Assembly (NCBI RefSeq): GCF_002865645.1
Contig: NW_020194555.1
Coordinates: 1,426,001 to 1,490,000, forward strand
Length of the DNA: 64,000 nt
Source of the DNA: Hyaloscypha bicolor E
Taxonomy: Eukaryota > Ascomycota > Leotiomycetes > Helotiales > Hyaloscyphaceae
Direction of reading: 5' to 3'
Shown here: positions 22,046 to 35,449 of the stretch, in pieces
Numbering within the stretch: position 1 is the stretch's first letter
Layout of the letters: each line of letters opens with the position of its first letter
The notes under the pieces: model-generated
The model's input: the letters and a program-made list of their open reading frames with translations, nothing else
What the model was told of the DNA's origin: nothing
The model's database searches: none
Translations under genes and position numbers: made by a program

Positions 22046-24049
22046 TAAATACTATATATAATTATACTACTATAATTAACTAAAAGAGCTATTTATAAAA
22101 CTAATATTATATTTATTATAATTTATATAAAACTTCTTTTAATAAGCCATATACTTCTATTTATCTAATTCGAAATAAGTATTCTAATTAATATTTCTAG
22201 TTTACTAGAGAATTAAAAGCCCAAGTAACTAGCTAAAGCTTTATCTCGAGATTTATAAGCTTAGTATAAAAAGCAAAGTTTATAGCTTAAGTAAAGATAA
22301 AATAAAATAAGCTAACTATTTCTAATAAAAGAGAAGCTCGAGTTTAGAATAAAAGTAAAGAAAAGAGAAAAAATTAAAAAATTAAAAATTAAAAATTATT
22401 TAATTAGTACTTTATTTTTATTTATTTATTTATTTTTTAATTAGGGTTTTTAAATAAAAATTAGCTATTATATAAAATATATTAATAAAGTAGATATTTT
22501 ACTTTAGTTTTCTTTATTATTATATTTATCTATTTTATAATAAAGCTTTTTATTATATTTTCTAAAATATAATAAAATAGTTATTTTATTAATAATTTAT
22601 TTATAAGTATATTATTATAATAGAGATTTAATTATTATATAAAATAGTTATAGGTCTAATATAGTAAAGAACTTAATTACTAATCTAATTAAATAAAGTA
22701 TAATATTATATTATTATATTACTAGTTATTAAATATTACTATTTATAAATAATTCGAATTAGCTTTTACTTTCTTAAATCTCTATATATAGCTCAGTTTA
22801 CTAACTTAAATAACTTTATATATAATAATACTATAATTAGAATTTTAATAAGAAAATAATTATTTTATTTTAATATATTAAAATATATTATTTTTAATTT
22901 TTTTAAAGGTATTATTATTAAATTATAATTTCCTAGAAATACTAAATAATACTTTTTCCTAAAAAATATATATCTTTAATAAATAGTAAAAGTAAATATA
23001 AAATTGTATAATAATATAATTATTTTATATTAGTATCTTTTTCTCTTTTATAAAAATATAACTTTATTTTTTTATTATTATTAATTCTTTATTTTTTTTC
23101 TTACTTTTTTAATTTCTTTACTAATAATACTAAAAGCTAGTATTTAATTACTTTTTATTAATATCTTTAATAATCTTAAAAGCTAGTATTTAACTGCCTT
23201 ATAATCTTTCTTTCTTTTTTTAAATTCCTTTTTCTTTAAATCCCTTCTTTTTTAAATTCTTTCTCTTTCAAATTCCTTTTTTTTTAATTCTTTTACTAAT
23301 AATATTAAGAGCTAGTATCTAATTACTATTTCTGGATTACTTTATTTAAAATACTTTATCTTTTATATTATATTAAAATAAAGGTTAAATTATTATATTT
23401 TTTTATAAAAGCTTAGTTTCTTTAAAACTCTAGAAATTATAACTTTACTTAAAAGTAAACTATAAAATATATAGTTCCTGATTTTTAATATATTATAAGT
23501 TTTTAATTTACTTATTTCTTAGCTAATTTTAGATTTCTTTTTCTTTAATTTTACTAATAATACTAAAAGCTAATATCTAATTACTATTTCTGAATTACTT
23601 TATTCGAAATATTTTATTTCTTATATTATAAGTCTTTAACTTATTTACTTTTTAGCTAATTTTAGATTTCTTTAAACTTTAATATCTTTTTTTCTTTTCT
23701 AATATCTCTTATATCTTTAGGCCCTTTAGAAATATTTTCTTTTAAACTTCTAAAAAAGAGGCTAACTTTTATTTAGATTTCTCTAAACTTTAATATTTTC
23801 TTCTTTCTTTTAATACTTATAAAAGCCTTTAGGCTATTACTAAATATCTCTATTTTTTATTTTAAAATATATACTAATTTATTTTTATAAGAAATAGCTT
23901 TTTTCTCTTTAATTTTAATTTCTTTAATATATACTTTTTACTTTTAGGCTATTTAAATATCTTTATATTTATTTTTATAAAATATATATTAAATTTTTTT
24001 TTTTAATATTACTATATATATATCTAGTTAGTACTAGTTCTTATAACTT
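22046..24049. other. Unit A, non-coding TA-rich stretch
   Basis: I see no protein frame. The stretch contains AT-only runs (AAATTAAAAATT near 22,380) and a pyrimidine-rich block at about 23,080-23,330 with repeated TTTCTTTAAATTCC-like units and the recurring phrase TACTAATAATACTAAAAGCTA. About 23,370-23,495 is present here but missing from the matching place in copy B (near 56,785). Confidence 0.6.
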
Positions 24050-25330
24050 ATAATTAGGCTTTCTATTTATTAAATATTCGAGTATTTTATTTTATTTTTA
24101 TTTTATATATCTTATTTTATATACTTTATTTTTATTTTATTATAGATTAGAACTCAAATAGTATTTATTTTAAATATTTATATTCTCGGATATATAAGAT
24201 TTCTATAAATCTTTTAAGATTATAAACTAGTTTATTTTAGTTCGGAAAAGCTTTCTTAAAAGTATTTTAAAAGTTATAATATTTACTATAAGCCTTTCTA
24301 AAGATTAATATAATATAGGTAATTCTAGTCTATTTTCTTTTTATAAAGCAAATTACTATTCTAAATCTATATAAAAGTTAAAATATAAGTACTTTTTATT
24401 TCTATTAAATTAAATATAAAGAATAGCAGATATTTTTAGGCTAGACTATAATATTAGTTAAGTACTAAAACTTTTCCTATATCTTATAAGATATTATTTA
24501 TAGCTCAAGATATATTATATTTAATAAGGCTTTATATCTAATTATCTTATAGAATAATAAAATATATTAGTATTATAATTAGAGGAATTCTGCTTTATAA
24601 TCTTATTTATTACTTATAAGATTTTCTAGCTAATAAGTTTTAATTAATAGCTAAGAAACTTATTAGTTACTTTATTTAAATTCTCTAGAAATAAGAAATT
24701 ACTCTAATAAAAACTTAGTATTAAAAAATAGATTTAACTAATTAATTTAAATAAGGAATTTATAATAGAAATCTCTATATATAAATAATTTCATATAATA
24801 AATTCAAGTTTCTATTTCTAGTTATATAAGTTATAATATATAATAAACTTAAAATTTTCTAGCCTATTAAAATTTAGGTTATTTTTAGAAGAATTAGTAA
24901 GTTTTTCTAGATAGACTTATTAAGGCCTTGGTTTTTAAAGATATTAGTTCAGTCTTTTTACTTTTCTCTTAAGTAATAGTTTGGCTTTTAGGAATTATAT
25001 ATAAATATTAGAATAAATAAAGAAATATATTATATATATTTACCTAAATAAATTAGAATAAAATCTATAGAATTCCCGTAATAAAATCTATAATACTAGC
25101 TAGTAAAAACTTTAATAACCTTAATAAGACTTGAATTATAAGTCTAGCCCTTAGATTTCCCGCTTAACTTAAAAATTAAGTAGTCTATAACAGGTTATTT
25201 ATTATAGAATATATTATATTCTTTTCCTAAAAAGTACTAGATATTAGTAATAGTTCGAATATTTTAAAGCCCTTAAAATTCTTTATAAGTTTCCGGCTTT
25301 AAGGCTTTTTTATAATTAGCTAATTATATA
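24050..25330 (-). pseudogene. Unit A, unrecognised degenerate frame (minus strand)
   Basis: On the minus strand from about 25,330 there is a long frame in which nearly all stops are TAA or TAG, so it would be open if these were Gln or Trp codons. It is rich in Leu, Ile, Lys and Tyr, and a similar frame exists in copy B (57,440-58,650). Fragments such as RILRALKYSNYY and TNSSKNNLNFNRLENF are readable. I do not recognise the family, and the reading may shift frame in places. Confidence 0.4.
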
Positions 25331-26449
25331 GAATTATATAATTATATAAGTCTATTACTAAATTAAAGTAATTAGTATTTTTATATATAAATATAGTATA
25401 GTTCTTAGTATAACTAGTTTTATTTATAATATATTTATATATAAATACTTATAATTTAATAATATAAATATAATATTTTCTTTAAATAAAAATAAAATCT
25501 TTATTTTAAAGATAATTAGATCTATTACTTTTTTACTAAAATATAGAAATAAAATATAATAAATATTTATTATATTTTCTTATTATAGTTTAGAGCAGAT
25601 TTATTAGTACTAGTATAATTTACTAGAAATAAGAAATCGGAAATAGATATAAAATAAAGCTAAGCTAAAATACTTAAATAAAATAATATTAAGAAATTAA
25701 GATTTTTCTTTTTTCTTTACTTTCTAGCTTAGTATTTTTAATATATGAAATTTATTAAACTTTAAGCCTTTAACTAGAATATTAATTCTGCTATTATAAT
25801 TAAAATCTATTATTTTCTTACTAAAATATAAAAGTAAAATATAATAGATATTTATTATATTTTCTTATTATAATTTAAAGTAAGAATAAAAGAAATACTA
25901 GAATCTATTATCTCTTTATTAAAATATAGAAGTAAAATATAATAGAAACTTACTATATTTTTCTATTATAGTTTAGAATTAAAATAAAAAAAGTAAGTTA
26001 TATTTTAGAGATTTACTAGATTAGTAAGAATTTATATATTTAATAAGATTAGATCCGGTCTAAAATTAATTCTTTTTAGTATATAGTTATACTAAAAAAT
26101 AGCCTGAAATTTATAAATATAAATATATTTATAATTATCTTTAATATATTTCTATTATTATTATATTTATTCTATTATTTTAAAATTATTCTAATTTTAA
26201 TATAGAACTAATACTTATAATTTAGTAAATCTCTCTAATAATACTAAAACCTTTAAACTAAAGTATTTATTATATTTAATTACTACTCTAATTCCCTTAT
26301 ATAATAATTCAAGTAGCTAATATTCTAAGGGAATTCTAATACGGGTTTCTAATTTTCTTAGTTATAAATATCCTTAATAATAACTGCTTTATTATAAGTA
26401 GCTGCCTAATATAAAATATTAAGGCAAGAAGCTAGATTCTAATAATAGA

Positions 26450-28000
26450 ATAAACTTTACTAAAAACTTAAAGAAGGTTATTAAAGGCCGGATATTAAGA
26501 GAGAAAAGCTATTATAGAAAGAATTTCGAGATATTAGGAAATATCTAGAAGAAATAAGAAGTTATTAGTTAAGATAGCTTAATAGTAGCCTAATATATAA
26601 TAAGAGAGATATAAAATTAAATAATATATTACTTAATTTATTAGAAGCTATAGAACTCTCTAAATTTATATTTATATAAAAGTTAGGTATTCTATTATTA
26701 AATAAAGAAACTAATTCTTTTTTTCCCGAAACTAAAAGCAAACCTATAATAGAATCGGATTATTATTAAATATTCTAAAGCAAGAAAATAAAGGAATTTA
26801 TATTTTATTAAGAAGAAGTATTTATAAATAAGAAGCTAGCTAGAGAAGTTTATTATTAAATAGATAAAGTAAACTAAAACTAAAGTTATTAGGAAAAAGG
26901 CAAAGATTAAGATTCTAATTTAAGTAATTATAGAAAAGGGCAAATTAGAGTAACTATAATAAGTACTAATAGTATAGGAAGAGGCTAAAAAAGAAAATTA
27001 GAATTAAGTAAATTAATAATAATAGCTTTATATTAGAAAGCAGATAAATTAAAATATATATAATTAATATATTTATTAAAGAGAGAAATATTATTATTAT
27101 TATAAATAAGGTAAAAAAATAATATTAATAAAGTACTTAATCTAATAAATAATATAATAAGTATATTTTTAAGCTTAAATACTATAAATATAAACTAGAA
27201 TAGCTAGCTATTACTAGATTTATAATAGCTAGAGGCTCAAACTAATATAGTTTATAAGAACTTGAACTTAATCCTAAAATAAAGCTTAGCTAAAGCTAAG
27301 ATTAGAATTAATTTAAGAAATTATTTTTAAATAGATATACTTACTAGTTATTATTATTTTAATTTAATAATACTTATATTAAGAATAAAATAGTATTTAA
27401 AAATATAAAAAAAAGAAAAGATTAAGGTAAAGTAAAAAGATTCTTTTATATTTATAAAGCAGATATATAAAATATTTAAATTTGCCTATTTACTTATATA
27501 ATTTATACTTAATATACTAAATTTTAGGAATATAAATAAAGGAAATATATTTGGAACTTATTATAAATTATTATATTACTTTAGATAAACTAAATTAGGA
27601 AGGTACTTTTATTTCTTAATATAAATATCCTAAAGTAAAAATATAATAACTTTATTTACTATATTTTAAGCCTATAATAAATAAAGATACTATATTTTAT
27701 ATATTATAAGCTTTATACTTTAAAGGTAATAAAGAAATATTATATAGTAAATTACTATATTAAATAATATAAAAGGCTCTTAATTATTATTTAAATATTA
27801 GAGATTATACTTACTAGCTAATATTATAATTTAATTATAAATTAGAAAATAATCTATTATATTAAAATAAGAACTTTCTAATAAATTATTCTAGTTATAA
27901 AGTTATAGGATCTAAAGTAAGCAGGATTAATAATTTAAAATAATTAAAACCTAATACCTCTAGTTCTGCCAGTAATTAAAAGGAAATATATATTACTATA
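26450..28000 (+). pseudogene. Unit A, unrecognised degenerate frame (plus strand)
   Basis: The plus strand carries a frame with readable blocks ETNSFFPETKSKPIIES (about 26,700-26,760), EVFINKKLAREVYY (about 26,815-26,855), NSIGRGQKRKLELSKLIIIALY (about 26,970-27,035) and NIFGTYYKLLYYF (about 27,545-27,585). Stops are TAA or TAG. The same blocks occur in copy B (59,910-61,330). A GRGQKRKL stretch looks like a nuclear localisation type signal, but no domain is recognised. DNA-binding or recombinase function cannot be claimed. Confidence 0.5.
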
Positions 28001-28055
28001 AGCTTATAAGATCCTATTTTTTTAAACTAATTATAATATAACCAAATTTATTTGG

Positions 28056-28056
28056 A

Positions 28057-28111
<55 letters not shown>
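28056..28111 (+). repeat. (AAT)n microsatellite
   Basis: About 18 uninterrupted AAT units. Copy B has only a few imperfect ones at 61,496-61,517. Confidence 0.95.
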
Positions 28112-28113
<2 letters not shown>

Positions 28114-28197
28114 ATTTAGAGAATATAATATATATATTAGTATATATAAAGTAATATATATAAATATCTGCTACTATTTACTAATTTTAGTTAGTAT

Positions 28198-28248
28198 AGC
28201 CCCTATTTAATACCTGAAAAGAAAGAAGTTATTTTATATTTTCCCCTA
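28198..28248 (+). promoter_or_regulatory. RIP-mutated copy of the GC-rich element upstream of the 206-codon frame
   Basis: Equivalent to 61,636-61,680 of copy B, but here the GC-rich core is reduced to TAATACCTGAAAAG and the second half to GTTATTTTATATTTTCCCC. It lies directly upstream of the degenerate frame at 28,256. A promoter or leader role is inferred from position only. Confidence 0.45.
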
Positions 28249-28255
28249 TTTAAAA

Positions 28256-28873
28256 ATAGTAATTCCGGATAATTCAAATAGTACTACTTTTATAATTTAT
28301 TTAGGATTACCTATTAAATTCCGCGGAACCTAATACCTAACTATTAATAATCTTATTAATAATATTAAAATAAGAGTTTCTTCGGATAAGTAATATACTA
28401 TATAATTCAAAGCATTTAAGATTATTATAAAGATTAAGAAAAGTATTAATAATAGCTCTAAAGAGATATTTATTTATATTTAAAAGTTTAAGTTCTATTT
28501 AACTTTAATTTCCGAAAAGAACTTCCTAATAAATTATATAGAAACTAGTAAAGATATTACGGAAATTTATACTAAATATAATAATAAAAATATAGTAATT
28601 AAGTATATTATTACTTAATAAAATACCTGAAATAGTAGAGCTCTTATTTAATACTTAATAAAAGATCTTAAGCTTATAGGAAATAAGTTCTTAGTATATT
28701 TTAGTAAGATCTCAGAGAGCTAAACTATTAAGTAAGCTATTAAAAATATTAATTAGGGACTCTTAAAAAGAAATAAATATAAGATTAGTATAAAAGGAAA
28801 TTCGAAAACCAAATCCCTAATACTAGCTAATATTAAATAAGTATATAACTTTATAAATACTAATAAGAACTAG
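28256..28873 (+). pseudogene. Unit A, 206-codon frame (counterpart of 61,689-62,306), heavily RIP-mutated
   Basis: The frame from ATA (probably an original ATG) at 28,256 to TAG at 28,871-28,873 has exactly the same length, 618 nt, as in copy B, although the two differ at many bases. Conserved length without frameshift suggests both derive from a real coding region. Stops are much more numerous here than in copy B. The family is not recognised; see the copy B entry for the readable protein. Confidence 0.65.
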
Positions 28874-29129
28874 TTTATAAGTACTTCTTTTAGCCTATTA
28901 GATCTAAAAATATACAGATCTCTAAAGTTGAGACTAGCTCTATTTAGCTTACTTAAGATTAATAACCTTGAAATTCCTTTCTAACTATTTTATATTTTAA
29001 ATCCTATACTAATTTAATTATTAAGATCTTACTATCTCTATTAAGTAAAAAAGTCTTAGAAAGTTTATATAAATAGCTTTATAGTCTATTCTATATTTAA
29101 ATAGTAAATAAAAGATCTAAAATAAATTA

Positions 29130-29570
29130 TTAAGATCTTAAAATATTTAATATTTATAATATAGCTACTAATCTCTATAATTTTATTTAAGTAAAAACTA
29201 TATATATACTAACTAGTCTATTATATTTAATTATTAAGATTCTGCCTATAGCTTATAATAAAAAATTCGAAATTCTTTTATATAATTCATTATCTTAATA
29301 AATACTAAAGAATAAAATAGGTAATTTTTATTATTATTTATATAATCTCGAAAATAGCAAATATTAACTTTATATTAAATTACTAGATATCTGGAACTCT
29401 GTTTTATTATAAACTACTATCTTTTATAAAAAAAATATACTAGAATTATAATAAAAAGTATTTAATATAGATAAACTCTTATTATAAATAAGCTATATAA
29501 GCTTTAAGAAAATATCTAGCCATATCTAAAGACTTAAATAGTTCGGAAACTAGTAGGAATTTCTTCTAAT
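29130..29570 (+). pseudogene. Unit A, second unrecognised frame (counterpart of 62,568-63,000)
   Basis: This is the RIP-mutated version of the copy B frame with YRNLEVFNICSMATN; here blocks such as KIFNIYNIATNLYNF and PIAYNKKFEIL can be read near 29,145 and 29,245. The same frame, same order and no large indel are seen in the two copies. Confidence 0.5.
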
Positions 29571-30538
29571 TCAAGCCAAATAGAAACTAAATTAATTATT
29601 TATATATAAAGTCCAGAATTATAATAAAATATAGCTAGCTTTCGGAAAATACTTAAGTAAGCTATTATTATAGGAAAATATTATATATAAGAACCTTAAT
29701 CTATTAATAGAATTACTCTAGTACCTGAATTATTATATACTAGATATAAAAAAAGTCTTCTAGACTAAGTAGGCTTTAGTATAGTTCAAATACTATTTTA
29801 ATTATAAAACTAGTAATATCTTGGCTAATCTTATCTTATATATAATATATATAAATATATTTCTAGAATACTAGAATAGTTTAATTTTATAGCTATATTA
29901 TTAGTTAGTATAATAGTAATTATAAGCCAAGTATATTAATACCAAATAATATAAGATTAAATAGTTCTAGTATAAAGCTCAGATATATAATATAAATTAC
30001 TCTCTAGTAACTCTTATTATAAAAAGTTAGAATACTTGAGCTATATTTCTATTCTATATTATTATACTAATTTATTATAACTACTTCTCTATATTTATTT
30101 GAGTTATTTAATATAATAGCTTATTAGGCCTCTATTTCTATAGTAGTACTTTAAATAAAGAATCTAGAAAAGCAGTTATATATATCTTATTTTCTCTAGA
30201 AAACAAGTAATAATTAGAAAAGCTATTATATAATAAGATATTAACTATTACTAGAGATATTTAATTAAAATCCGATTTTGAAACTAAAGTTTAAAGAAAG
30301 AAATATAATTATGTCTTTTCTAATTATACTTTCCTATTTTCTCAAATTTCTTTTATCTTATTAGTTTAGTTCTATATAATTAGTACTTATTTTATACTTA
30401 CTATTATAATTACTTAAAAGCTCAAGTTATAAATAACTAGTTCCAAGATTATTTGCTATTAAAAATAGCTACTTAATAGTACTATAAATATACTACTTAT
30501 TTATATAGTATTAATATCTATAAAAAAGTTAAGATCTA

Positions 30539-31470
30539 ATTAGATATAAGTAAAATAAAAATAATTTCTAAATTCTATATACTTATTACTAACTCTATTT
30601 CTTAGAAATTTAAATACTTTTATATTTCTATTAGTAAATGTTTTTACTATATCCCAATTACTATAAACCCTAATAGTAGCTATATTTTATATACTACTAC
30701 TATAAGTACTATTTATAGTTCTATCTAATAAAGCTAACTAGTTTTTTTAGAAGAAATTTGCCTATTATAAAATACTTCTAGAATATATTTAATTTATATA
30801 TAAATAGAAGTTTAATCTAATTTAAAAAGTAAAGAAAATAAAGGCAAAGAAAATAGATATTATAAATACTATAACTACTTTATTTTAGAGCTAACCTAAA
30901 ACTCTTTTATATAAGGAAAATAAGCTTTCCCTTATAGAATTAGCTTTTATTAAGTAGAAGTAACTAGTTCAGATTACTAAATAAAGTAGTATCTAGCTAG
31001 TAAATAGTTATCTATTTCCTAGTTATATTTTCTATTTATTGGATTTCAGGTTAATATAATTAATTCTCTAAAGAAAATAAGCTTAAATCTACTTATTTTA
31101 TTATTTTTTATTACTTTCTCAAGCCTAAAATAGATAAATATAGTTAGAGAAACCCTCTAGAACTATAAATAATTATTAAGACTTTGTTTTTTAAGCTATT
31201 TATATTTTCCTAGCCTTCTAATTTACTTTTACTAAATTAATATAGTACTAAAAGAAAGTCCAGAAAATAAAACTATCTGAGAAAATCAGGCCTAGCTAAG
31301 TAAAAGTAAATATCTAGAATAATATTATTCCCTTAAATCTTACCTGTCTTAATATACTAATTTACCTGGGCTTAGCTCGGCTTTAATAGTATTATATCTA
31401 GATATAGTAAATAACTTAGTCTTAGAGAATATAAGTAACTTGAATAATATAAAGAGTAAAGCTTTTAAAA
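30539..31470 (+). pseudogene. Unrecognised degenerate frame, possibly continuing unit A
   Basis: Directly after the last position comparable with copy B. A plus-strand frame is open for long stretches if TAA and TAG are read as former Gln or Trp codons: KKFAYYKILLEYIQFIYK (about 30,755-30,810), NKLSLIELAFI (about 30,920-30,955) and ITKQSSIQLVNSYLF (about 30,977-31,020). It is rich in Lys, Gln and Leu. No family is recognised. Whether it belongs to the unit cannot be tested here because copy B ends at the window edge. Confidence 0.4.
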
Positions 31471-31479
31471 ATATTCTAG

Positions 31480-33890
31480 TTATTTTAAATTTTTCCGAAA
31501 AATATAATAATATTTTCTTAATTAAACTTATTACTCTCTATTTATTTTATATACTAGAATTCTATTAGTTTAATTTAAAATATCTCTATAATACCCTATA
31601 GTTCTGCCTTTCAAATATATAGCTTTATAATATTTATCTTCCTAATAAAACCAAGAAGTTCCAAAATAATAATAAATAACTAAATTATTATTTTAATTTT
31701 AAATATAAAAAAGAAATTATTTTTTGGATAATAGAGCTATATAGAAACCTGCCAGATTACCTTAGAATAAGAAACTAGGCTACTATAATAGCTCCGGAAC
31801 CTATATTTACTACTAAATAGAACTATTTTTATATTAATCTTACTAAATATTACTAATATTATAAATATTTCTTTAAACTTAATAAAGAATATAAATAATA
31901 TTAGTATAAGTTAATAAAATCGGGAAGTATAACCGGTATTAATCTAAACTCTACTTATTACTTATAAAAAGTCTATAAGAAAGTATACTATATATAAAAT
32001 ACCTAGACTAAATACTAGACTTTATTTTTAGATACTATTCTGGAAATAGTAATTACTATAGAAATTAACTACCTATTATTAGATTTTACTAAATAAAACT
32101 ATCCGAAATTAGCTTTTCCTAAATAAGGCTAGCTAGTATATATACCTATAATTAATTATATTAAAAAGACTCTTGGTTTCGAATTCTAATATATTTATAA
32201 AAAGAAAATTATATATTTATTTACTAATTATAGTAAAATTAACCTCTTATTTTTAGTAATTTCCTTATATTTATTTTTTACTAAGAATATACTAATTTTG
32301 AAAAGTATATCTTTTTCTATCTTATTAGAAAATCTTATCTCTAATTTAATAAAGCAGATATTTATAATATATTATAAGATTAATATAAAGTAGTTTAAGT
32401 CTAATCTTTAAGGCTTTTTAAATATTAAGAAATAACTTTTATATCTAATTAAAGTAGTTAATTACCGAGCTAATATAAAAGAAATTAAAGCCTTATATCT
32501 TTAATTATATAATAAGTCAGATCTATTATATAATAATCTCTTCTATATCTATAAGCTATTTAATAAGTTAAAAAAAAAGAAGTTAAAAACAAGTAATTTT
32601 AGAGAAATAAAGTATATATAATTAAAACTAATAGTAATTATAGTAATTTGCTTTAGATATATTTCCGAGCCTATATTTTTCCTTACTATAATAAACCGAC
32701 TTCTTCTATAATTTTATATTACTATTAGTAAGTCTAATATATTACTAGTCTTTATTAACTTATCTAAGTAATATTTTATTTAGGTTATAACTTAAATATT
32801 TTTAAAGATACTATCTCAAATAATACTATAAAGCAAATTATTAAAAGATTTAATAAATTAAAAGCTAGTTTTATTATATATTTTCAGGAACTAGTAGCTA
32901 AATCAGATCTTATCTTAAGATATTAATAGTAAATTTCACTAACTAAGCTTATATTCTTTATTTATAATAGTATTATTTAGGTAGCTTTAATTACTTAATA
33001 TATCTTTAGATTTTCTTTATCTAATAAAATATTAAGAGCAAAATATAAAGAACTTTCCAAATAAAATATAATATATATTATTTATAATAATTTACTTATT
33101 TTATTAGAGAGGCTAGTACTTTCTTAATACTTCTTAATTAGAGTAAAGAATATTAGAATTAGAAATTTTCTAGTAAGATTAGATATATTAAGAAATTGAA
33201 ATATTATATATAATTATCTTATTAATTTTATTAATAGTAATTATTTTAGTTATATCTTTAGTAACTTTTTTATATATTTCGCTAAGCTTTACTATCCTAT
33301 ATATAAGTAATACCGGGAAAAGAAAGTATTAATATAATTTATAAATTATTATATATCTTGAGATTTTCTTAGGCTAGCTAGCTATCTAATTTACTATCTA
33401 ATAATCCCTAATCCCAAACTTTTAAAGCCTTATATCTTTTTAGAATCTTCTATATAATTTTCCCCTATAAGTCTTATAGAAAGAGTCTATATAATATATA
33501 CTAGCAAACTAGTATAGTATATAATATAATACAAGCTAGAAGTTTTAATCTCAGAGCCAAGTAATTAAGTATAAAAAGATTACTTTTCGGTTTATTAAGA
33601 TAAAAGACCTAGCTCTTAATATTCCGGATCTCGAGTTATTTATTCTAATAGAGATTAATTCGCAAAGTATATTTCTTTTAAGAAATTAAAGATCTGAAAA
33701 TAAATAAAGGTAATTCGAATTAGAATAATAAGAATTTAATAAGAAAGCTATAGTATATTATCTCTAAAGAATAGATAATAAAAGAAATAATTGATTTACT
33801 TTAGTTAAAAGACTTCTCTAATAAAATCTTAATATAATACTATATATAGTAACCGAATAAGTAAATAAGATTAGCTTATAGAAAAGTTTA
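31480..33890 (+). pseudogene. Long unrecognised degenerate protein frame
   Basis: A plus-strand coding relic of about 2.4 kb. Readable blocks in order are ELYRNLPDYLRIRNQATII (about 31,730-31,790), SGSITGINLNSTYYLQKVYK (about 31,920-31,985), FLDTILEIVITIEINYLL (about 32,020-32,080), NYPKLAFPKQGQLVYIPIIN (about 32,095-32,160), then basic stretches IKQFKSNLQGFLN (about 32,390) and LVRLDILRNQNIIYNY (about 33,165-33,215). Stops are TAA or TAG. The length and the basic C-terminal part would suit a nucleic-acid-binding protein of a mobile element, but I do not recognise a family and the frame shifts at least once near 32,900. Confidence 0.5.
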
Positions 33891-35440
33891 TTTTGAATCC
33901 AGATCTTATAAAAGTTTCCGAAGTATTTGCCTATATTCTACTATTTAATAGTTTGAGATATCTTATTTAAAATACTATCTAATACTATAAATCAGAGAAC
34001 TATTTCTATAGATTTACCTTTAATAATAGTAAGGGCTATTAATAGCTTTATTATTAATATTTGAGCCTTTTGCTCTATAATTAAATACCTTTAAAATAGT
34101 ATCTATAATAGCTATTAGTAGTATTACTAGTTATTATCTTAATTCTTATAGAACTATATATTTAAATTACTAGAATTAATTTCAGATATTACTAGTTAAG
34201 AAATATAAGTACTTATTCTTAAGTAAATAGCTTTATATTTCTTCTATTTCTTTATTATTTATAATACTACTATTTTCTTGAAATAATTAATAGCTTCTAT
34301 AAGTATTATCCTATAATTAGGGAAGAAAAAAGGTTCCGATTTAATAAATGAGAGCTTATAGGTATTCGAGAATAATTAGCTAGATTATATTATCTCTTTA
34401 TTAGTATCTAGATATATATCCAGAAAAGATATAATAAGCAGACTTGGTTTCTAAGATACTATTCTAAACTATAATAAGGAATATCTAAGGAAAGTACCGG
34501 TAATTAGTTCTTTTTAATTACTATAAACTATAGGCTATACTAGAAGATTTAAATATATCTATTATATAAGTAAGATATATAACTTTTTATATTCTTGGCC
34601 TTAGTAATTAACTTCTAAATTCTCTCTATTATATCTATTATTAGCCTTTTTACTATTACTATTATTACTACTTTTAAAACTTTCTTAATTTTACTAATTT
34701 TCTTCTATACTTTTCTATTTATTTTTCTGTTTCCTTAGCTAGTAGTTTTTATATTTTCTTTTAATTAATTCCATATTAGAAGGTTTTAAAGCTAGTAATT
34801 AGTCTAATACTATACTAGTAGGAAATTATAATTTGAGGCTTTCTATTATCTTTCTTATAATTGTTTTTATTAAAAATAAATTCTTTTACTTTTTCTTAAA
34901 ATATTAAAATACTATCTTACTTATTAGAAAATTCCTTAATAATAATTAATTTATAGCCTTAGAGAGGTAAAAATTATTTTTTAATTCGATTAGCTTATCT
35001 CGAGTTAAGTAAAATAGATTAATAATATATTTGGGTAATATTATAGCTATTTATAAGAATATTATAGCTTTAAGATAGCTATTACTATACTTAACCTCTT
35101 TAAAAGAAATATCTTTTTTAGGAAACTTTATAAGTATAATTATAACTTTTTCTAGTATTTAAGGTATTATAATATTAATTCTTTCCAGAATCTTTTCTCT
35201 TATATCTACTATATTAAAAGTATAGCTCTCCGGTAGTTATATTCTATTAATCCAGAGTAGATTAAAGAGGTAACTTATTAACTAATAAAGTTCTAGTTAA
35301 AGCTATTTCTTTATTATAATTCCTTAAATAGTTTAATTATAATATACTATTCTAATAAGGCTATATATCTAGTTACTAATTGGGTTTAAGTCTAGTAATA
35401 TAGGATTTTTTCTATAAGTAGTTCTAATACTTTACTAGAG
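33891..35440. other. RIP-mutated DNA without a recognised gene
   Basis: TA-rich DNA with stops in all frames. Plus-strand frames around 33,990-34,330 and 34,900-35,300 have coding-like amino-acid use when TAA and TAG are read as Gln or Trp, but no family, repeat or clear border is visible. Confidence 0.5.
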
Positions 35441-35449
35441 GTCTTATAA

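Larger units (their letters stand above)
21565..30538 (+). repeat. Repeat unit copy A, right segment (homologous to 55,018-64,000)
   Basis: Nine kilobases that align nearly end to end with 55,018-64,000; the match still holds at the last base of the window, so the true end of the unit is not seen. With 5,072-6,339 this makes a unit of more than 10.2 kb. It contains a purine microsatellite, at least one degenerate minus-strand frame (24,050-25,330) and three degenerate plus-strand frames. RIP damage is heavy throughout. No RT, transposase or recombinase signature was recognised, so the type of element is open; a segmental duplication is also possible. Confidence 0.9.
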
